NCBI RefSeq assembly: GCF_003233845.1
Contig: NZ_QKRB01000060.1
Span: 1-64,000, forward strand
Direction of reading: 5' to 3'
DNA length: 64,000 bases
Source: Paenibacillus sambharensis
Lineage (GTDB): Bacteria > Bacillota > Bacilli > Paenibacillales > Paenibacillaceae
Made by a program: the position numbers and the translations under genes. Shown here one piece after another: positions 53,074 to 62,837 of this stretch (within the stretch, counting starts at the first letter, position 1; each line of letters starts with the position of its first letter). The notes below the pieces were generated by a model. It was not told where the DNA came from. It saw only the letters and a list, made by a program, of their open reading frames with translations, and made no database searches.

Positions 53074-54699
53074 TCAGGCCAGCCTGTCTCTGTACTCTTG
53101 GGGCGTCATGCCGTATTTGTCCTTGAACAATTTGATGAAATAGCTGGTCTTCAGATAACCGAGCCCTTCGGCAATCTCATAAATCTTCTCATTCGTGTTG
53201 CGCAGCTTGTAGGTTGCCTGCTCCATCTTCAGACGGAACAGATAGTCGCTGATCCCTTCCCCGGTTTCGAGCTTGTATACCTTGGACAGATACGACGGGT
53301 TCAGGAATACATGGCCCGCGATCGACTGCAGGGAAGCCTCGCCAAGGTGATGGTGGACATAGTCTTGAACCTGCCGCACGAGGCTGGAGCGCGAATCCTT
53401 CGCTTCTTCGGCCATGGTGCGTTTGTAGGTTTCCAGAATGCCCGCCGACCAGTCGCGGAGCTGCTGAATCGTATGAAACTGCGGCCCGCTCACAAGCTTT
53501 CTGTACTCCTCGCCCATCAGCTCCGACATCAAGCGCTTGCTCTTGTGGATCGAGTAGCTGAATGCGCTGACAATCATGAAGTAGGTTTCCAGGATATGCT
53601 CATGAGAGTGGCTCCACTTCTGCTCCAGCTCATCAAATATCGCGTCCATCTTCTCGTCCAGCGCGTTCCACTGGCCGGCCTCCAGCAGGTGAACCAGCAT
53701 GGGAGGGTCATACAGATGCGTGAGGGAATTTACGGATTGTGCCCTCTGCTCCGGGCTGTCCGCGATCGTGAGAAGCAGCTCTCTGTCGCTGCCGATATGC
53801 TGGCGGAACTGGACAACAGATTCATCGTACAAGGGGCTTAATTCCTGGGGAAACGGATGCCATCTGCTGATCAGGACGGAGACCGTGCCCTTAAGAAACT
53901 GCTTGACGCTGTGCTGAAGCCTTGAGGCCTTGTTTTCCGCCGTGTCCTTAAGGCCCGCTTCCCCGGTGCCCGGTTCGGATTTGGGCTGGATCAGGAACAC
54001 CATGTAGCCATGCTTGTCCTTCACCTGCCAGAGATGGAAGGTATCCGCGAACAGCTCCTCGGCCATATTGAAGACGGCATACTCCATAAGGGGTACATCA
54101 CTGCCCCGGTACCGGTCAAAATAATCCTCCAGCCGCAGCAGCATCAGACAGTAAGGGCGTCCGGATTGAACGGGCACCTCCAGCAGCTCGAGGCGTTCAG
54201 CCAGCTCATCTTCAGGCACGCGGCTGCCTTCCAGCAGGTCCATCAGCAGGTGGTTGCGGAGGGCGGGGCGGTTCTGTCTAATGGACTGCATGGCATTCTG
54301 GTAGGAGGAGATGGCTTCCCATTCCGCCTCGATATCCTTGACAGCCCTCTGTACGGCCCCGATCAGCTCCTCATCCTCGCAGGGCTTCAGCAGATAATCG
54401 GTCACCCGGTTTTGCAGCGCCCGCTTGGCATAGTCAAAATCCTCATAGCCCGACAGCAGGATGCAGCGGATTTTGTCCCATGTAGCTCGCACTTGTTCGA
54501 TTAAATCCAGTCCTGAAGCGCCGGGCATCCGGATATCCGTTATGATGACGCCGACTGGGTTCACGGCGACGATCTCCAGAGCTTCCTGGGCGGAATAAGC
54601 TTTATGAACCTTTATGATGCCGGCCTGTTCCCAAGGAATCATGTCTGCCAGGTCATCGACCAGATCAGGCTGGTCATCGACAATCAGCAGCTGGTGCAT
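53074..54699 (-). CDS. YesN-type response regulator with AraC output
   Basis: Receives a phosphate from the adjacent sensor kinase and controls transcription, probably of the sugar transporter. The 541 residues start with a receiver domain (VDDQ at 8-10, phosphoacceptor D55 in IITDIRMPG, lysine in LLKPCEDEEL). A middle region (about 140-430) is typical of YesN proteins. Two AraC helix-turn-helix motifs lie at the C-terminus (SLQSIAGHVFLNPSYLSKVY; YEIAEGLGYLKTSYFIKLFKDKYG). Full length for the family. It follows the kinase gene by 49 bases on the same strand, so the two are an operon. Confidence 0.94.
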   Translation of the reverse strand: MHQLLIVDDQPDLVDDLADMIPWEQAGIIKVHKAYSAQEALEIVAVNPVGVIITDIRMPGASGLDLIEQVRATWDKIRCILLSGYEDFDYAKRALQNRVTDYLLKPCEDEELIGAVQRAVKDIEAEWEAISSYQNAMQSIRQNRPALRNHLLMDLLEGSRVPEDELAERLELLEVPVQSGRPYCLMLLRLEDYFDRYRGSDVPLMEYAVFNMAEELFADTFHLWQVKDKHGYMVFLIQPKSEPGTGEAGLKDTAENKASRLQHSVKQFLKGTVSVLISRWHPFPQELSPLYDESVVQFRQHIGSDRELLLTIADSPEQRAQSVNSLTHLYDPPMLVHLLEAGQWNALDEKMDAIFDELEQKWSHSHEHILETYFMIVSAFSYSIHKSKRLMSELMGEEYRKLVSGPQFHTIQQLRDWSAGILETYKRTMAEEAKDSRSSLVRQVQDYVHHHLGEASLQSIAGHVFLNPSYLSKVYKLETGEGISDYLFRLKMEQATYKLRNTNEKIYEIAEGLGYLKTSYFIKLFKDKYGMTPQEYRDRLA

Positions 54700-54748
54700 G
54701 GCTTCACACTCCTGTCATTTCGTAGTCTGCGGGTTGCGTATCTCCCGT

Positions 54749-56497
54749 TTAACCCGATGGTTCAGCATCGACAATCTGCTCTCTTGGCCATAAAATTCTC
54801 ACCGCTGTGCCGCCACTCTGGCCATGGGCAAATTCCAGCGATGCCGCGCTCCCGAACTGCAGCGTGATCCGCTGATGGATGTTCCATAACGCACAGCCGG
54901 TCTTGTCCGTTGGGGGCACAAGGATATCCTTCTGCAGCCTGCTCAGCCGCTCATCCGTTATGCCCACGCCGTTATCCTCCACCGTAATGGAGTTGTAGCG
55001 GTCCCACTGTTCGCCTGTAATGGTGATGAGCCCGTCGGCTGCAGATTTCTCAATTCCGTGAATGACAGCGTTCTCGACAATAGGCTGCAGGAACAGGCGC
55101 GGCACCTCCAGGCCCAGCATGCTGTCCGGCACACGAATCTCATAGGACAAGTGCTGGATATGCATCTTCTGAATTTCCAGATAGCTCTCGATGAGCTGCA
55201 GCTCTTCACGGAGAGCAGCGGTCGTCTTCTCCGTGCGTGTCGTATACCGGTAATACTTGCTGAGATGCATGGCCAGGTCCATCACCTGCTCCTTCTTGCC
55301 GAGCCGCGCCAGACTGCGGATCAGGGCAAAGCAGTTGTACAGGAAATGGGGGTTGATCTGCGACTGCAGCTGCTTCAGAGTAGCTTCCCGCGTACTGATC
55401 TGCTCGGCATACACCTTGTGAATCAGCTGGTCAATGTCGGAGGCCATATCGTTGAAGCGCTCGAACAGGAAGGAGAACTCATTGTTCGGCCTTGCGGTTA
55501 TTCGCGTTGAGTATTCTCCGTTGCGCAGCCGCTGGACATTGCGGATCAGAAGCCAGATCGGCCGCTGCACGTTCTGATACAGCAGATAGACGGCGACCAG
55601 GCTCAGAATCAGCAGCAGTCCGATGGAGCCGTAGAAGAGGTTGCGGGACCGCACAATAGGCTGAAGAATGCCCTCCAGCGGGACGTAGTCGACCAGATAG
55701 CCGTCCAGCGATTCAATGTGGACCGCATGGACCAGATACTGCTCGCCCGCCAGCTTCAGGATCGTGCTGTCCTGGTCTAGAATATTTTCTGTGCCCATTC
55801 GGGCGGCCAGCTCTTCAATCTTGTCCAGATCCGCCGAGTTGTTCGTAATCAGCTGCTCACCGGGCAGTACCATGAACGGGTCTCCCTGGCCGCCCAGCTT
55901 GAAGCTGTCCAGATCTTTGACAAGCAGATCCTTCGGGAAAGAAACCTCGACCACAAGCCCGGCCTGCTCGATGCGGTCACGCATGCTCTCCGGCTTGACG
56001 ATGTGGCGCACATACCGGTACTCCATGCGGCTGCCGACCTTCATCTCCTTGTACTGCCACCTGGATGTTGCAATCCGCTTCAGCTCCTCCAGATCGAAGG
56101 AGGCCCGGGGGTTAGTCGAGACGATATCCTGCTGCTGGGGGGCAATGACGCTGTACTGCGTATCCCACCGCTCTGCTACGTTAAGCAGGCGCAGCCGTTC
56201 CAGCATCCGGGATTTCTCGGCATTGCGCTCATAGGCTGTCCGGATCGAGGGCAGATGCTGCAGCTCCTGGATGTGAATGTCCTCGCTAAGAAGAAAGGCC
56301 ATGGTGGACAGGTTGTCCGCACTGGTGTCGAATTCACTCGCCAGGAAGCGGAGGTCCTTCTGCTTCATGGCACGGATTTCGCTGCTTAACACCGATACGC
56401 TGATCCGGTTGGACAAGCCGTACAACACAAGAATAGGAATCAGCAGCAGCACAAGCACGATGATCATTTTGGCAAACGTGTTCGTTCTGATCGACAT
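54749..56497 (-). CDS. YesM-type sensor histidine kinase
   Basis: Membrane sensor that phosphorylates the neighbouring regulator. The start is set at 56497 (MSIRTNTFAKMIIV) after an AAGGGA site. A 137-codon extension upstream is open but runs over the intergenic space toward the transporter and lacks support. The 582 residues contain an N-terminal membrane helix (about 11-28), an extracellular sensing region, a second helix (about 290-315), a HAMP segment, the His_kinase motif LQSQINPHFLYNC with its phosphorylated His, and an HATPase end (NAVIHGIEKS, VEDNGVGI). Typical of YesM kinases next to CUT1 sugar transporters. Confidence 0.93.
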   Translation of the reverse strand: MSIRTNTFAKMIIVLVLLLIPILVLYGLSNRISVSVLSSEIRAMKQKDLRFLASEFDTSADNLSTMAFLLSEDIHIQELQHLPSIRTAYERNAEKSRMLERLRLLNVAERWDTQYSVIAPQQQDIVSTNPRASFDLEELKRIATSRWQYKEMKVGSRMEYRYVRHIVKPESMRDRIEQAGLVVEVSFPKDLLVKDLDSFKLGGQGDPFMVLPGEQLITNNSADLDKIEELAARMGTENILDQDSTILKLAGEQYLVHAVHIESLDGYLVDYVPLEGILQPIVRSRNLFYGSIGLLLILSLVAVYLLYQNVQRPIWLLIRNVQRLRNGEYSTRITARPNNEFSFLFERFNDMASDIDQLIHKVYAEQISTREATLKQLQSQINPHFLYNCFALIRSLARLGKKEQVMDLAMHLSKYYRYTTRTEKTTAALREELQLIESYLEIQKMHIQHLSYEIRVPDSMLGLEVPRLFLQPIVENAVIHGIEKSAADGLITITGEQWDRYNSITVEDNGVGITDERLSRLQKDILVPPTDKTGCALWNIHQRITLQFGSAASLEFAHGQSGGTAVRILWPREQIVDAEPSG

Positions 56498-56668
56498 TGG
56501 ATGGCTCGGTCCCTTCGTCGGTGAAGTGAAGTATAGAATAGACAACAGAATGGCATCGTTCCAAAAATCGTGGTCTATAACCCTCGAAGGGCCGTTGATA
56601 CAATTAATAATACAGAAGCCGATTAAAATCAATCCATGTAAAAGAATTGAGCAGAGGAGCGAAGTAGG

Positions 56669-57634
56669 ATGGAAAGCGTGAAGAGCAACCCGCAAGCACC
56701 AGCAAAGCCTTCCGTCAGCAAAGCGAGCAAGAGTAATAAACCAAAGGAAAAAATAAGCCGCACATGGCCGCTTCATCTGATGCTGCTGCCAGCGGCCATC
56801 GTGACTTTGATTTTCGCATACGTGCCCATGGGCGGACTTGTTATGGCATTCCAGGATTTCAAGCCGTACGAGGGAGTATGGAACTCGCCGTTTGTCGGTC
56901 TTGAGCACTTCCGTTTCATGTTCGAGTATCCGGACAGCAAGCAGGTCATTATCAATACGCTAGTTATTGCAGGACTGAAGATCGTGTTCGGGCTCCTGGT
57001 CCCGTTCACCTTCGCCATACTGCTGAATGAAATCCGGCTGATCCTGTTCAAACGGGTGGTGCAGACACTGGTTTACCTGCCGCATTTTATTTCCTGGGTA
57101 ATCCTTGGTGCCATTCTGACGGACATGCTGGGCAGCGAGGGCATCGTGAATAACTCGTTGAGAGCGCTTGGCATGGATCCGATCTTCTGGCTGGGTGACG
57201 GCAATTGGTTCCGGTTCACTGTCGTGGTGAGTGATATCTGGCAGAACTTCGGCTTCAATACGATTGTGTTCCTGGCCGCGCTGGCCGGAGTCAATCCTTC
57301 CCTGTACGAAGCCGCGGAGGTAGACGGCGCCAACCGCTGGAAGCAGACGCTGCATATTACAATGCCGGCAATGATCCCAATTACCGTAGTGGTTGCAACC
57401 CTGTCGATCGGCAATATCCTGAACGCTGGCTTCGACCAGATCTTCAACCTGTATAATCCTCTGGTATACGAGAAGGGGGATATTATCGACACGTTCGTCT
57501 ACCGCACAGCCATTCTGAACGGACAGTTCAGCTTCGGCACGGCAGTCGGCATGTTCAAATCGGTGGTCGGCCTTGTGCTTATCGTGATCTCTTACCGCCT
57601 GGCAGCAAGATTCGCGGGCTACAGAATATTTTAG
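56669..57634 (+). CDS. CUT1 ABC sugar transporter permease (LplB-type)
   Basis: First membrane subunit of an oligosaccharide importer, 321 residues. After a basic, Lys-rich N-terminus of 35 residues come six predicted membrane helices, beginning LMLLPAAIVTLIFAYVPMGG. The cytosolic EAA loop (YEAAEVDGANRWKQTLHITMPA), which docks the ATPase, is intact. Start ATG at 56669 follows AGGAG at nine bases. It is divergent from the yesM-type kinase, with 171 bp between starts. No ATPase gene lies in the operon, so a shared MsmX-type ATPase encoded elsewhere is probably used. Confidence 0.94.
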   Translation: MESVKSNPQAPAKPSVSKASKSNKPKEKISRTWPLHLMLLPAAIVTLIFAYVPMGGLVMAFQDFKPYEGVWNSPFVGLEHFRFMFEYPDSKQVIINTLVIAGLKIVFGLLVPFTFAILLNEIRLILFKRVVQTLVYLPHFISWVILGAILTDMLGSEGIVNNSLRALGMDPIFWLGDGNWFRFTVVVSDIWQNFGFNTIVFLAALAGVNPSLYEAAEVDGANRWKQTLHITMPAMIPITVVVATLSIGNILNAGFDQIFNLYNPLVYEKGDIIDTFVYRTAILNGQFSFGTAVGMFKSVVGLVLIVISYRLAARFAGYRIF

Positions 57635-57654
57635 GGCGAAGGGAGTAGAGGGAG

Positions 57655-58533
57655 ATGTATTACAAAACAGGCGGCTATCGCGTTTTCAGTATTTTCAACT
57701 ATACGCTGCTCACGCTCATCTGCATATCCTGTGTGCTGCCGCTGATTCACATTCTCGCGGTCAGCTTCAGCGGCAGCGCGCCGGCCAACTCCAACCTGGT
57801 CGGGCTGCTGCCGATCGATTTCAATGTCGAGGCTTACGCCAAGACGCTTAATAACAGCAATTTTCACCAGGCGCTCACGATGGGCGTATACCGGACACTG
57901 CTCGGGACATTAGTGAGCATGCTGCTGATTGTGCTTGCTTCTTATGCTCTCTCGAAGGATTCGCACGGCTTCCGCAGCAGATCAATCTACACCTGGTACT
58001 TCCTGTTCACCATGCTGTTCAGCGGGGGGATTGTGCCATCCTACATGCTGGTCCGCAACCTGGATCTGATGAATTCCATATGGGCGCTGGTGCTGCCGGC
58101 TGCCGTCAACGTATTCAACATGGTGCTGATGATGAACTTTTTCCGGGCGGTGCCGAAGGAGCTGGAGGAAGCTTCCCTGATTGACGGCGCAGGACATTTC
58201 CGCACCTTATGGAGTGTGTATCTGCCCATCTCGATGCCGGCCCTGGCCACGATTTCGCTGTTCACGATGGTGTTCCACTGGAATTCCTGGTTTGACGGAC
58301 TGCTGTATATTACAGACTATAAGAAATATCCGCTGTCCACGTTCCTGCAGACCGTTATCGTGCAGCAGGACTTCAACAAGATCAACCCGGATGTCAACGA
58401 GCTGAAGAACATTTCCCAGCGGACCGTCAAGGCGGCCCAGATCTTCATCGGCACGCTTCCAATCCTGCTGGTATATCCTTTCCTGCAGAAATATTTTGTG
58501 AAAGGCATCATTTTGGGGGCGGTAAAGGAATAG
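57655..58533 (+). CDS. CUT1 ABC sugar transporter permease (YtcP-type)
   Basis: Second membrane subunit of the importer, 292 residues with six predicted membrane helices, starting FNYTLLTLICISCVLPLIHIL. The EAA loop is EEASLIDGAGHFRTLWSVYLP. GGGAGTAGAGGGAG gives the ribosome site. It follows the first permease by 20 bases and precedes the binding protein by 112 bases. The order of permease, permease, binding protein is usual for this Paenibacillus transporter class. Confidence 0.94.
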   Translation: MYYKTGGYRVFSIFNYTLLTLICISCVLPLIHILAVSFSGSAPANSNLVGLLPIDFNVEAYAKTLNNSNFHQALTMGVYRTLLGTLVSMLLIVLASYALSKDSHGFRSRSIYTWYFLFTMLFSGGIVPSYMLVRNLDLMNSIWALVLPAAVNVFNMVLMMNFFRAVPKELEEASLIDGAGHFRTLWSVYLPISMPALATISLFTMVFHWNSWFDGLLYITDYKKYPLSTFLQTVIVQQDFNKINPDVNELKNISQRTVKAAQIFIGTLPILLVYPFLQKYFVKGIILGAVKE

Positions 58534-58604
58534 ATGCGAGTCATAATAAATTAGCATAAATGCAAATAATGTGGCATTCCAAACTCAGCAGCAGTCAGGT
58601 TATA

Positions 58605-58619
58605 TTGTAAACGTATTCA
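58605..58619 (+). promoter_or_regulatory. Candidate catabolite-response element (cre)
   Basis: TTGTAAACGTATTCA matches the degenerate CcpA consensus WTGNAANCGNWNNCW at every fixed base. It ends 26 bases before the binding-protein start. A bound CcpA could reduce or tune binding-protein expression. Inference from sequence only. Confidence 0.5.
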
Positions 58620-58645
58620 AAAAACATCTTTTGGGGGTAACACTC

Positions 58646-60382
58646 ATGAAAAAATGGATGTCCGTTTTGCTGGTTGGCGCGCTTTCGTTCAGCTTGGCCG
58701 CTTGCGGCAACAGCAATAATAACGGCGGGACGAATACAGCGCCTGCAAACAACGCGTCCCAAAATGAAAATGAGGGCGGTCAGACAGGTTTCGTAAACGG
58801 GAAGTATGATCCGCCTATTACTGTGACAACGGTGCAGGGCATTGACTCCAACGCGGCAATCTTCAAGCAGGGCGAGACGATGGAAAATAATGTGCATACA
58901 CAGCTGATCAAGGACAGACTCGGTATTGAGCTGAAATACAACTGGGTGGTCACCAACACGAATGATGCTTATAAGACCAAGCTTAGACTAATGCTCTCCT
59001 CTGGTGAGAAGCTGCCGGATGTGGTCCGCTACCGCGGGGACATGGAGACCGTCAACATGCTGATTGATTCCGGCCAGTTCATGGCGGTCGACGAGCTGGT
59101 TGAGCAGTATGCCGGCGAGGAATACAAAAAGGGGCTGGAGCTTGATCCGACGATTTGGTACCCGGTAACACGCGACGGCAAGAAGATGGCGCTTCCCATT
59201 CTGGACTATGCCTACAACTCCAATCAGACGCTGTTCATCCGGGAGGACTGGCTGAAGAAGCTGAACCTTAAGGCGCCGACGACGCTGGAGGAGATGGAGC
59301 AGGTCATGGATGCCTTCGTTAACCAGGACCCGGACGGCAACGGCCAGAAGGATACGCTTGGTCTGGCTGCAGGCTTCAAGAACGGCTTCAGCAACTGGAT
59401 GACCGACATCGGCTTTGTATTCGGTGCTCATGGTGTTATTCCGGGCAGCTGGAATCCGGATGAGAACGGCAAGCTGACGATGGGCTCCGTTGATCCGGCA
59501 GCCAAGGAAGCGCTCGCTACGCTGAAATCCTGGATGGAGAAGGGCTATATTTCCCAGGATGCGGCATTGAAGGATGAAGTGGGCGGCTCCGAGTTCTTCA
59601 CGAAGGGGCAGGCAGGCATGATGGTTGGACCGAACTGGATTCCGGCATGGCCGCTCCCGGATTTTGAGACGAATGTGCCGAGCGGGGAATACAAGGCTTA
59701 TCCGCTGCCGGCAGGACCGGGCGGCAAAGCGGGTGCAGGCGGCAACAATCCGCCGGTGAACGGCTACCTGTTCATCAACAAGAACGCGAAAAATCCGGAA
59801 GCGGTGCTGCACTACTACAACTTCTTCTTCGACAATTTTGCGAATCCGGCTGCGGACAGTGAGTTTGCTCTGGGCTTTGCCGAAGGCTACGATTACGCGG
59901 TGGCACCGGATGGAACGGTTATCCGGAACAATGAGGATGCGAAGAAGCACCCGGATCTGTTCCCGGGCGTGGATCTGAACAATCCGCTGCCGAACCCGCT
60001 GTTCTATACGCTGACTTTTGAAGGCGCACGGATTCCTACGCTGTATGCAGAGAGCATGGTGAAGGCGGCCGAGGGCGGCGAGCTGGAGTCGCCATATGAG
60101 AAGATGGAAGTCGGCGCCCGGAAGCAGCAGAACATTGATGCGATGAAGGTCATCATGGACCAGTCGGATATTTATATGAAGAATTACTTCATGGGTCCGC
60201 TAACCGAAACGATGCAGAGCAAGAATGAGCTGCTGAGCAAGCTGATCAACGAGGCATACAACAAGATTATCTACAGCCAGGCGTCCATTGACGAGTTTGA
60301 CCGCATGGTGGACAACTGGAAGAAGTCTGGCGGCGACAAGATTACTGAGGAAGTCAATGCTTGGTATGATTCTGTAAAGTAA
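58646..60382 (+). CDS. ABC transporter extracellular solute-binding lipoprotein
   Basis: Captures the sugar outside the cell for the two permeases. The 578 residues begin with a lipoprotein signal MKKWMSVLLVGALSFSLAAC (Cys 20), followed by an Asn/Gly-rich tether. The mature part has the large family-1-type binding fold with aromatic-rich segments (GNNPPVNGYLFINKNAKNPE, MVGPNWIPAWPLP) for carbohydrate binding. The start at 58646 follows TTGGGGG and gives the correct lipobox. An in-frame start at 58571 would spoil the signal. Context suggests beta-1,3-gluco-oligosaccharides as ligand, not proven. Confidence 0.93.
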   Translation: MKKWMSVLLVGALSFSLAACGNSNNNGGTNTAPANNASQNENEGGQTGFVNGKYDPPITVTTVQGIDSNAAIFKQGETMENNVHTQLIKDRLGIELKYNWVVTNTNDAYKTKLRLMLSSGEKLPDVVRYRGDMETVNMLIDSGQFMAVDELVEQYAGEEYKKGLELDPTIWYPVTRDGKKMALPILDYAYNSNQTLFIREDWLKKLNLKAPTTLEEMEQVMDAFVNQDPDGNGQKDTLGLAAGFKNGFSNWMTDIGFVFGAHGVIPGSWNPDENGKLTMGSVDPAAKEALATLKSWMEKGYISQDAALKDEVGGSEFFTKGQAGMMVGPNWIPAWPLPDFETNVPSGEYKAYPLPAGPGGKAGAGGNNPPVNGYLFINKNAKNPEAVLHYYNFFFDNFANPAADSEFALGFAEGYDYAVAPDGTVIRNNEDAKKHPDLFPGVDLNNPLPNPLFYTLTFEGARIPTLYAESMVKAAEGGELESPYEKMEVGARKQQNIDAMKVIMDQSDIYMKNYFMGPLTETMQSKNELLSKLINEAYNKIIYSQASIDEFDRMVDNWKKSGGDKITEEVNAWYDSVK

Positions 60383-60442
60383 GAAAGGCGAAATTCATCG
60401 CGACGATCTTCTAATGTATGCGTCTTGCCCAAAATAACAGTA

Positions 60443-60480
60443 AGCAGCCCCGTTCAACTAATGAACGGGGCTGCTGGCTT
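60443..60480 (+). terminator. Terminator of the sugar transporter operon
   Basis: AGCAGCCCCGTTCA (60443-60456) pairs perfectly with TGAACGGGGCTGCT (60462-60475) around ACTAA, followed by GGCTTTT. Confidence 0.88.
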
Positions 60481-60520
60481 TTCCAACTACCTAACACAAT
60501 ATGCCTATATGCTGCCTGTA

Positions 60521-62608
60521 TTACTCGCTCAGCTTAAACCGCTTGACCAGCTCCTGCAGCTTCCCGGCCATCTGGGACAGCTCTTGCGAAGCGTGGGCGA
60601 TCTCCTGGATGGAGGCAAGCTGCTCCTCGACCGAAGCTGATGTTGACTGTGCGCCGCTGGCGGACTGGTCGGAGATGCGGGACAGCTCCTGTACGGATGC
60701 GGAAGCCTCCTCCGTTCCTGCCGTAATCTGCTCCGCTACAGCGGAGATGTCCTGGATCTGCTCGTTGATCGAATCCGCGGACTGCTTGATGCTGGAGAAG
60801 ACCGAAGCCGCTTCACCGCTGATGCGCAGGCCTTCGTTCACCTGGCTCTTCACATTGCCGCTCATCATCTCGTTGGAGCGCACAATCAGGGCATTCATCT
60901 TCTCAATCGTTGCTCCGATGCTGTCGGCTGTCTGCTTGGACTGCTCCGACAGCTTGCGGACTTCACCGGCTACAACGGCGAAGCCGCGGCCCTGTTCACC
61001 TGCGCGTGAAGCTTCAATCGCTGCGTTCAGTGCCAGCAAATTCGTCTGGTTGGCAATGTCGGCAATGGCTTCATTCATCTTCCGTGCCTCTCCGGACAGC
61101 TGGGCCAGCTGTTCAACAATCTCGGTCGATTCGGACACGGCGTCGAGAATACGGTTCATCTGATTGCTGACGCTCTGAATCGTCTGGCTGCCCTTCTCAA
61201 CATGCTGTTCAGTCTGTTCCGCAGAGTTCACAATGGTGTTGGCCGATTCCGCAATCGACATCACGCCTTTGGCCATTTCCTCGACAACATCGGATGCCTG
61301 GCTGGAAGCTTCAGCTCCTGCATTCGCGGTTTCCGCTGTTTCCTGAACAATCTCGGATACATGCTGCAGGGACTCGGCCGTCTGCTCAGTGCTCTCCTTG
61401 ATCGTGTCGGAGGAGAGGGCCAGTTTGGCAGAAGCCTCGTTCAGTTCCGTTACCATCGTCCGCAGCGAGTCGGTCATATCGTTGAAGCCGTCTGCAAGTA
61501 CAGCGAACTCGTTCTTTCCCTTCAGCTCCACTCTTCTGGACAGGTTGCCGTTCCGAATGTCTGTCATTCCCTGCTGCAGCTTGCGCAATGGACGCGAGAT
61601 GATCAGAATGACGAAGACCACAAGAATGCCAACCAGTACGGTGGACACCGCAATGACCCACAAGGTGGTATGCATGATCGGCTTCGCGGCGGTTGTGTAA
61701 TCCCCAATAGACAGGGAGGCGAAAATCTTCCAGCCCGTTGTCGTTTCCGTCGTACTGTATCCATCCATTACCAAACCGATAGCAACCAGAGACATTTTCG
61801 AAATATCACTGTACTTCTCTTCGGGTGCAACGAAGGAAGCATCTGCTTCACCAGAAGCTTCGTAAGGTGCGCCAACTGGCAGAATTCCCATTTCAAATAC
61901 CGGACCCGCTCCCGTTACCACCTTGTTCTGTGCATCGGTTACGAATAAGGCGCCAGCGTCGCCGATTTTGGCATATTTCACGACCTCTGCCAGCTTGTCC
62001 AGGTTCAAGCTGAAGTTAAGGACGCCAGCCCCATTATCAAGCGTTCTGGAGATGTTGATCACCAGCGGACCAGCCAGTGACGGGGCACTTGTCTCTGCCA
62101 GCGCAATTTTGCCCGGAGCAGCAAGTGCACTCGTATACCAGCCGGCCTCAAGAGGCTTGAAATCGGGCGCCTCGATCTGCGGGGAGACGAGATAGCTGCC
62201 GTCATCGCCGGCCAATATGATTTCACTGAGCTCAGGATGCAAGGCCGCATATTGGTCCAAACGCTGCTGCAGCTCGCTGCTGCTGGCTTCTTCCGAGCTT
62301 AAGTCGGCAGCAAGCACGTTTAAGTTGTTCATGGCATTGTTCATGTGCATATTTAGGGTACTGCGAACAAGCGCTACGTTGGAGAGAACGCCGTTCGTTA
62401 TCTTGTTTTTCACTTCTGTCCTGGCGCTGTCATAGGCAAAATAACTGATCAGCAGGCTCGGAACCAGAAGAACGATGAGAAAGGCCGCAATCAGCAACGT
62501 ACGGATTTGCCGGAAGGAATGCTTGCATGCCCGCCAGAATTTCCGTACCCTCTCTTTGGCTGTCAGCTTTTCTTTAACACGTGTTTTGACCTGTTTCTTT
62601 GTACTCAT
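60521..62608 (-). CDS. Methyl-accepting chemotaxis protein
   Basis: Membrane chemoreceptor of 695 residues. A basic N-terminus is followed by a first membrane helix (about 37-58, [23 protein letters not shown]). Next come an extracellular Cache-type sensing domain (about 60-310), a second helix (about 312-335) and a HAMP domain. A long cytosolic signalling coil contains the hairpin tip motif [20 protein letters not shown]. It would tune swimming via CheA. The ligand is unknown. Its place next to the glucan transporter suggests a sugar or nutrient, but it faces the opposite way and the two operons are separated by a terminator. Confidence 0.93.
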   Translation of the reverse strand: MSTKKQVKTRVKEKLTAKERVRKFWRACKHSFRQIRTLLIAAFLIVLLVPSLLISYFAYDSARTEVKNKITNGVLSNVALVRSTLNMHMNNAMNNLNVLAADLSSEEASSSELQQRLDQYAALHPELSEIILAGDDGSYLVSPQIEAPDFKPLEAGWYTSALAAPGKIALAETSAPSLAGPLVINISRTLDNGAGVLNFSLNLDKLAEVVKYAKIGDAGALFVTDAQNKVVTGAGPVFEMGILPVGAPYEASGEADASFVAPEEKYSDISKMSLVAIGLVMDGYSTTETTTGWKIFASLSIGDYTTAAKPIMHTTLWVIAVSTVLVGILVVFVILIISRPLRKLQQGMTDIRNGNLSRRVELKGKNEFAVLADGFNDMTDSLRTMVTELNEASAKLALSSDTIKESTEQTAESLQHVSEIVQETAETANAGAEASSQASDVVEEMAKGVMSIAESANTIVNSAEQTEQHVEKGSQTIQSVSNQMNRILDAVSESTEIVEQLAQLSGEARKMNEAIADIANQTNLLALNAAIEASRAGEQGRGFAVVAGEVRKLSEQSKQTADSIGATIEKMNALIVRSNEMMSGNVKSQVNEGLRISGEAASVFSSIKQSADSINEQIQDISAVAEQITAGTEEASASVQELSRISDQSASGAQSTSASVEEQLASIQEIAHASQELSQMAGKLQELVKRFKLSE

Positions 62609-62837
62609 TTCTTCTCTAATCCTCCTTGGTCCTATCCAACTTATGTAAAATGTGTAGGTCTAAATACTTATTTCGGTAAATTAATATGGTTTTTTAGGTC
62701 GTGAAGCAATTTTATTCTTGGTTTTTTTATGATTCCGTTTTCACAGTATGCAGATTATTAAAGCAGCATCCGATATTTTTATAGGTGTGCAATGAACCGG
62801 GCTTCGAGCCCGTAAGACAGATATATAGAGAAAGAGT

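Noticed and set aside
56498-56908. 137-codon N-terminal extension of the YesM-type kinase
   Set aside because: The frame is open by chance through the intergenic region and runs into the divergent permease gene. The normal family start and a ribosome site lie at 56497.
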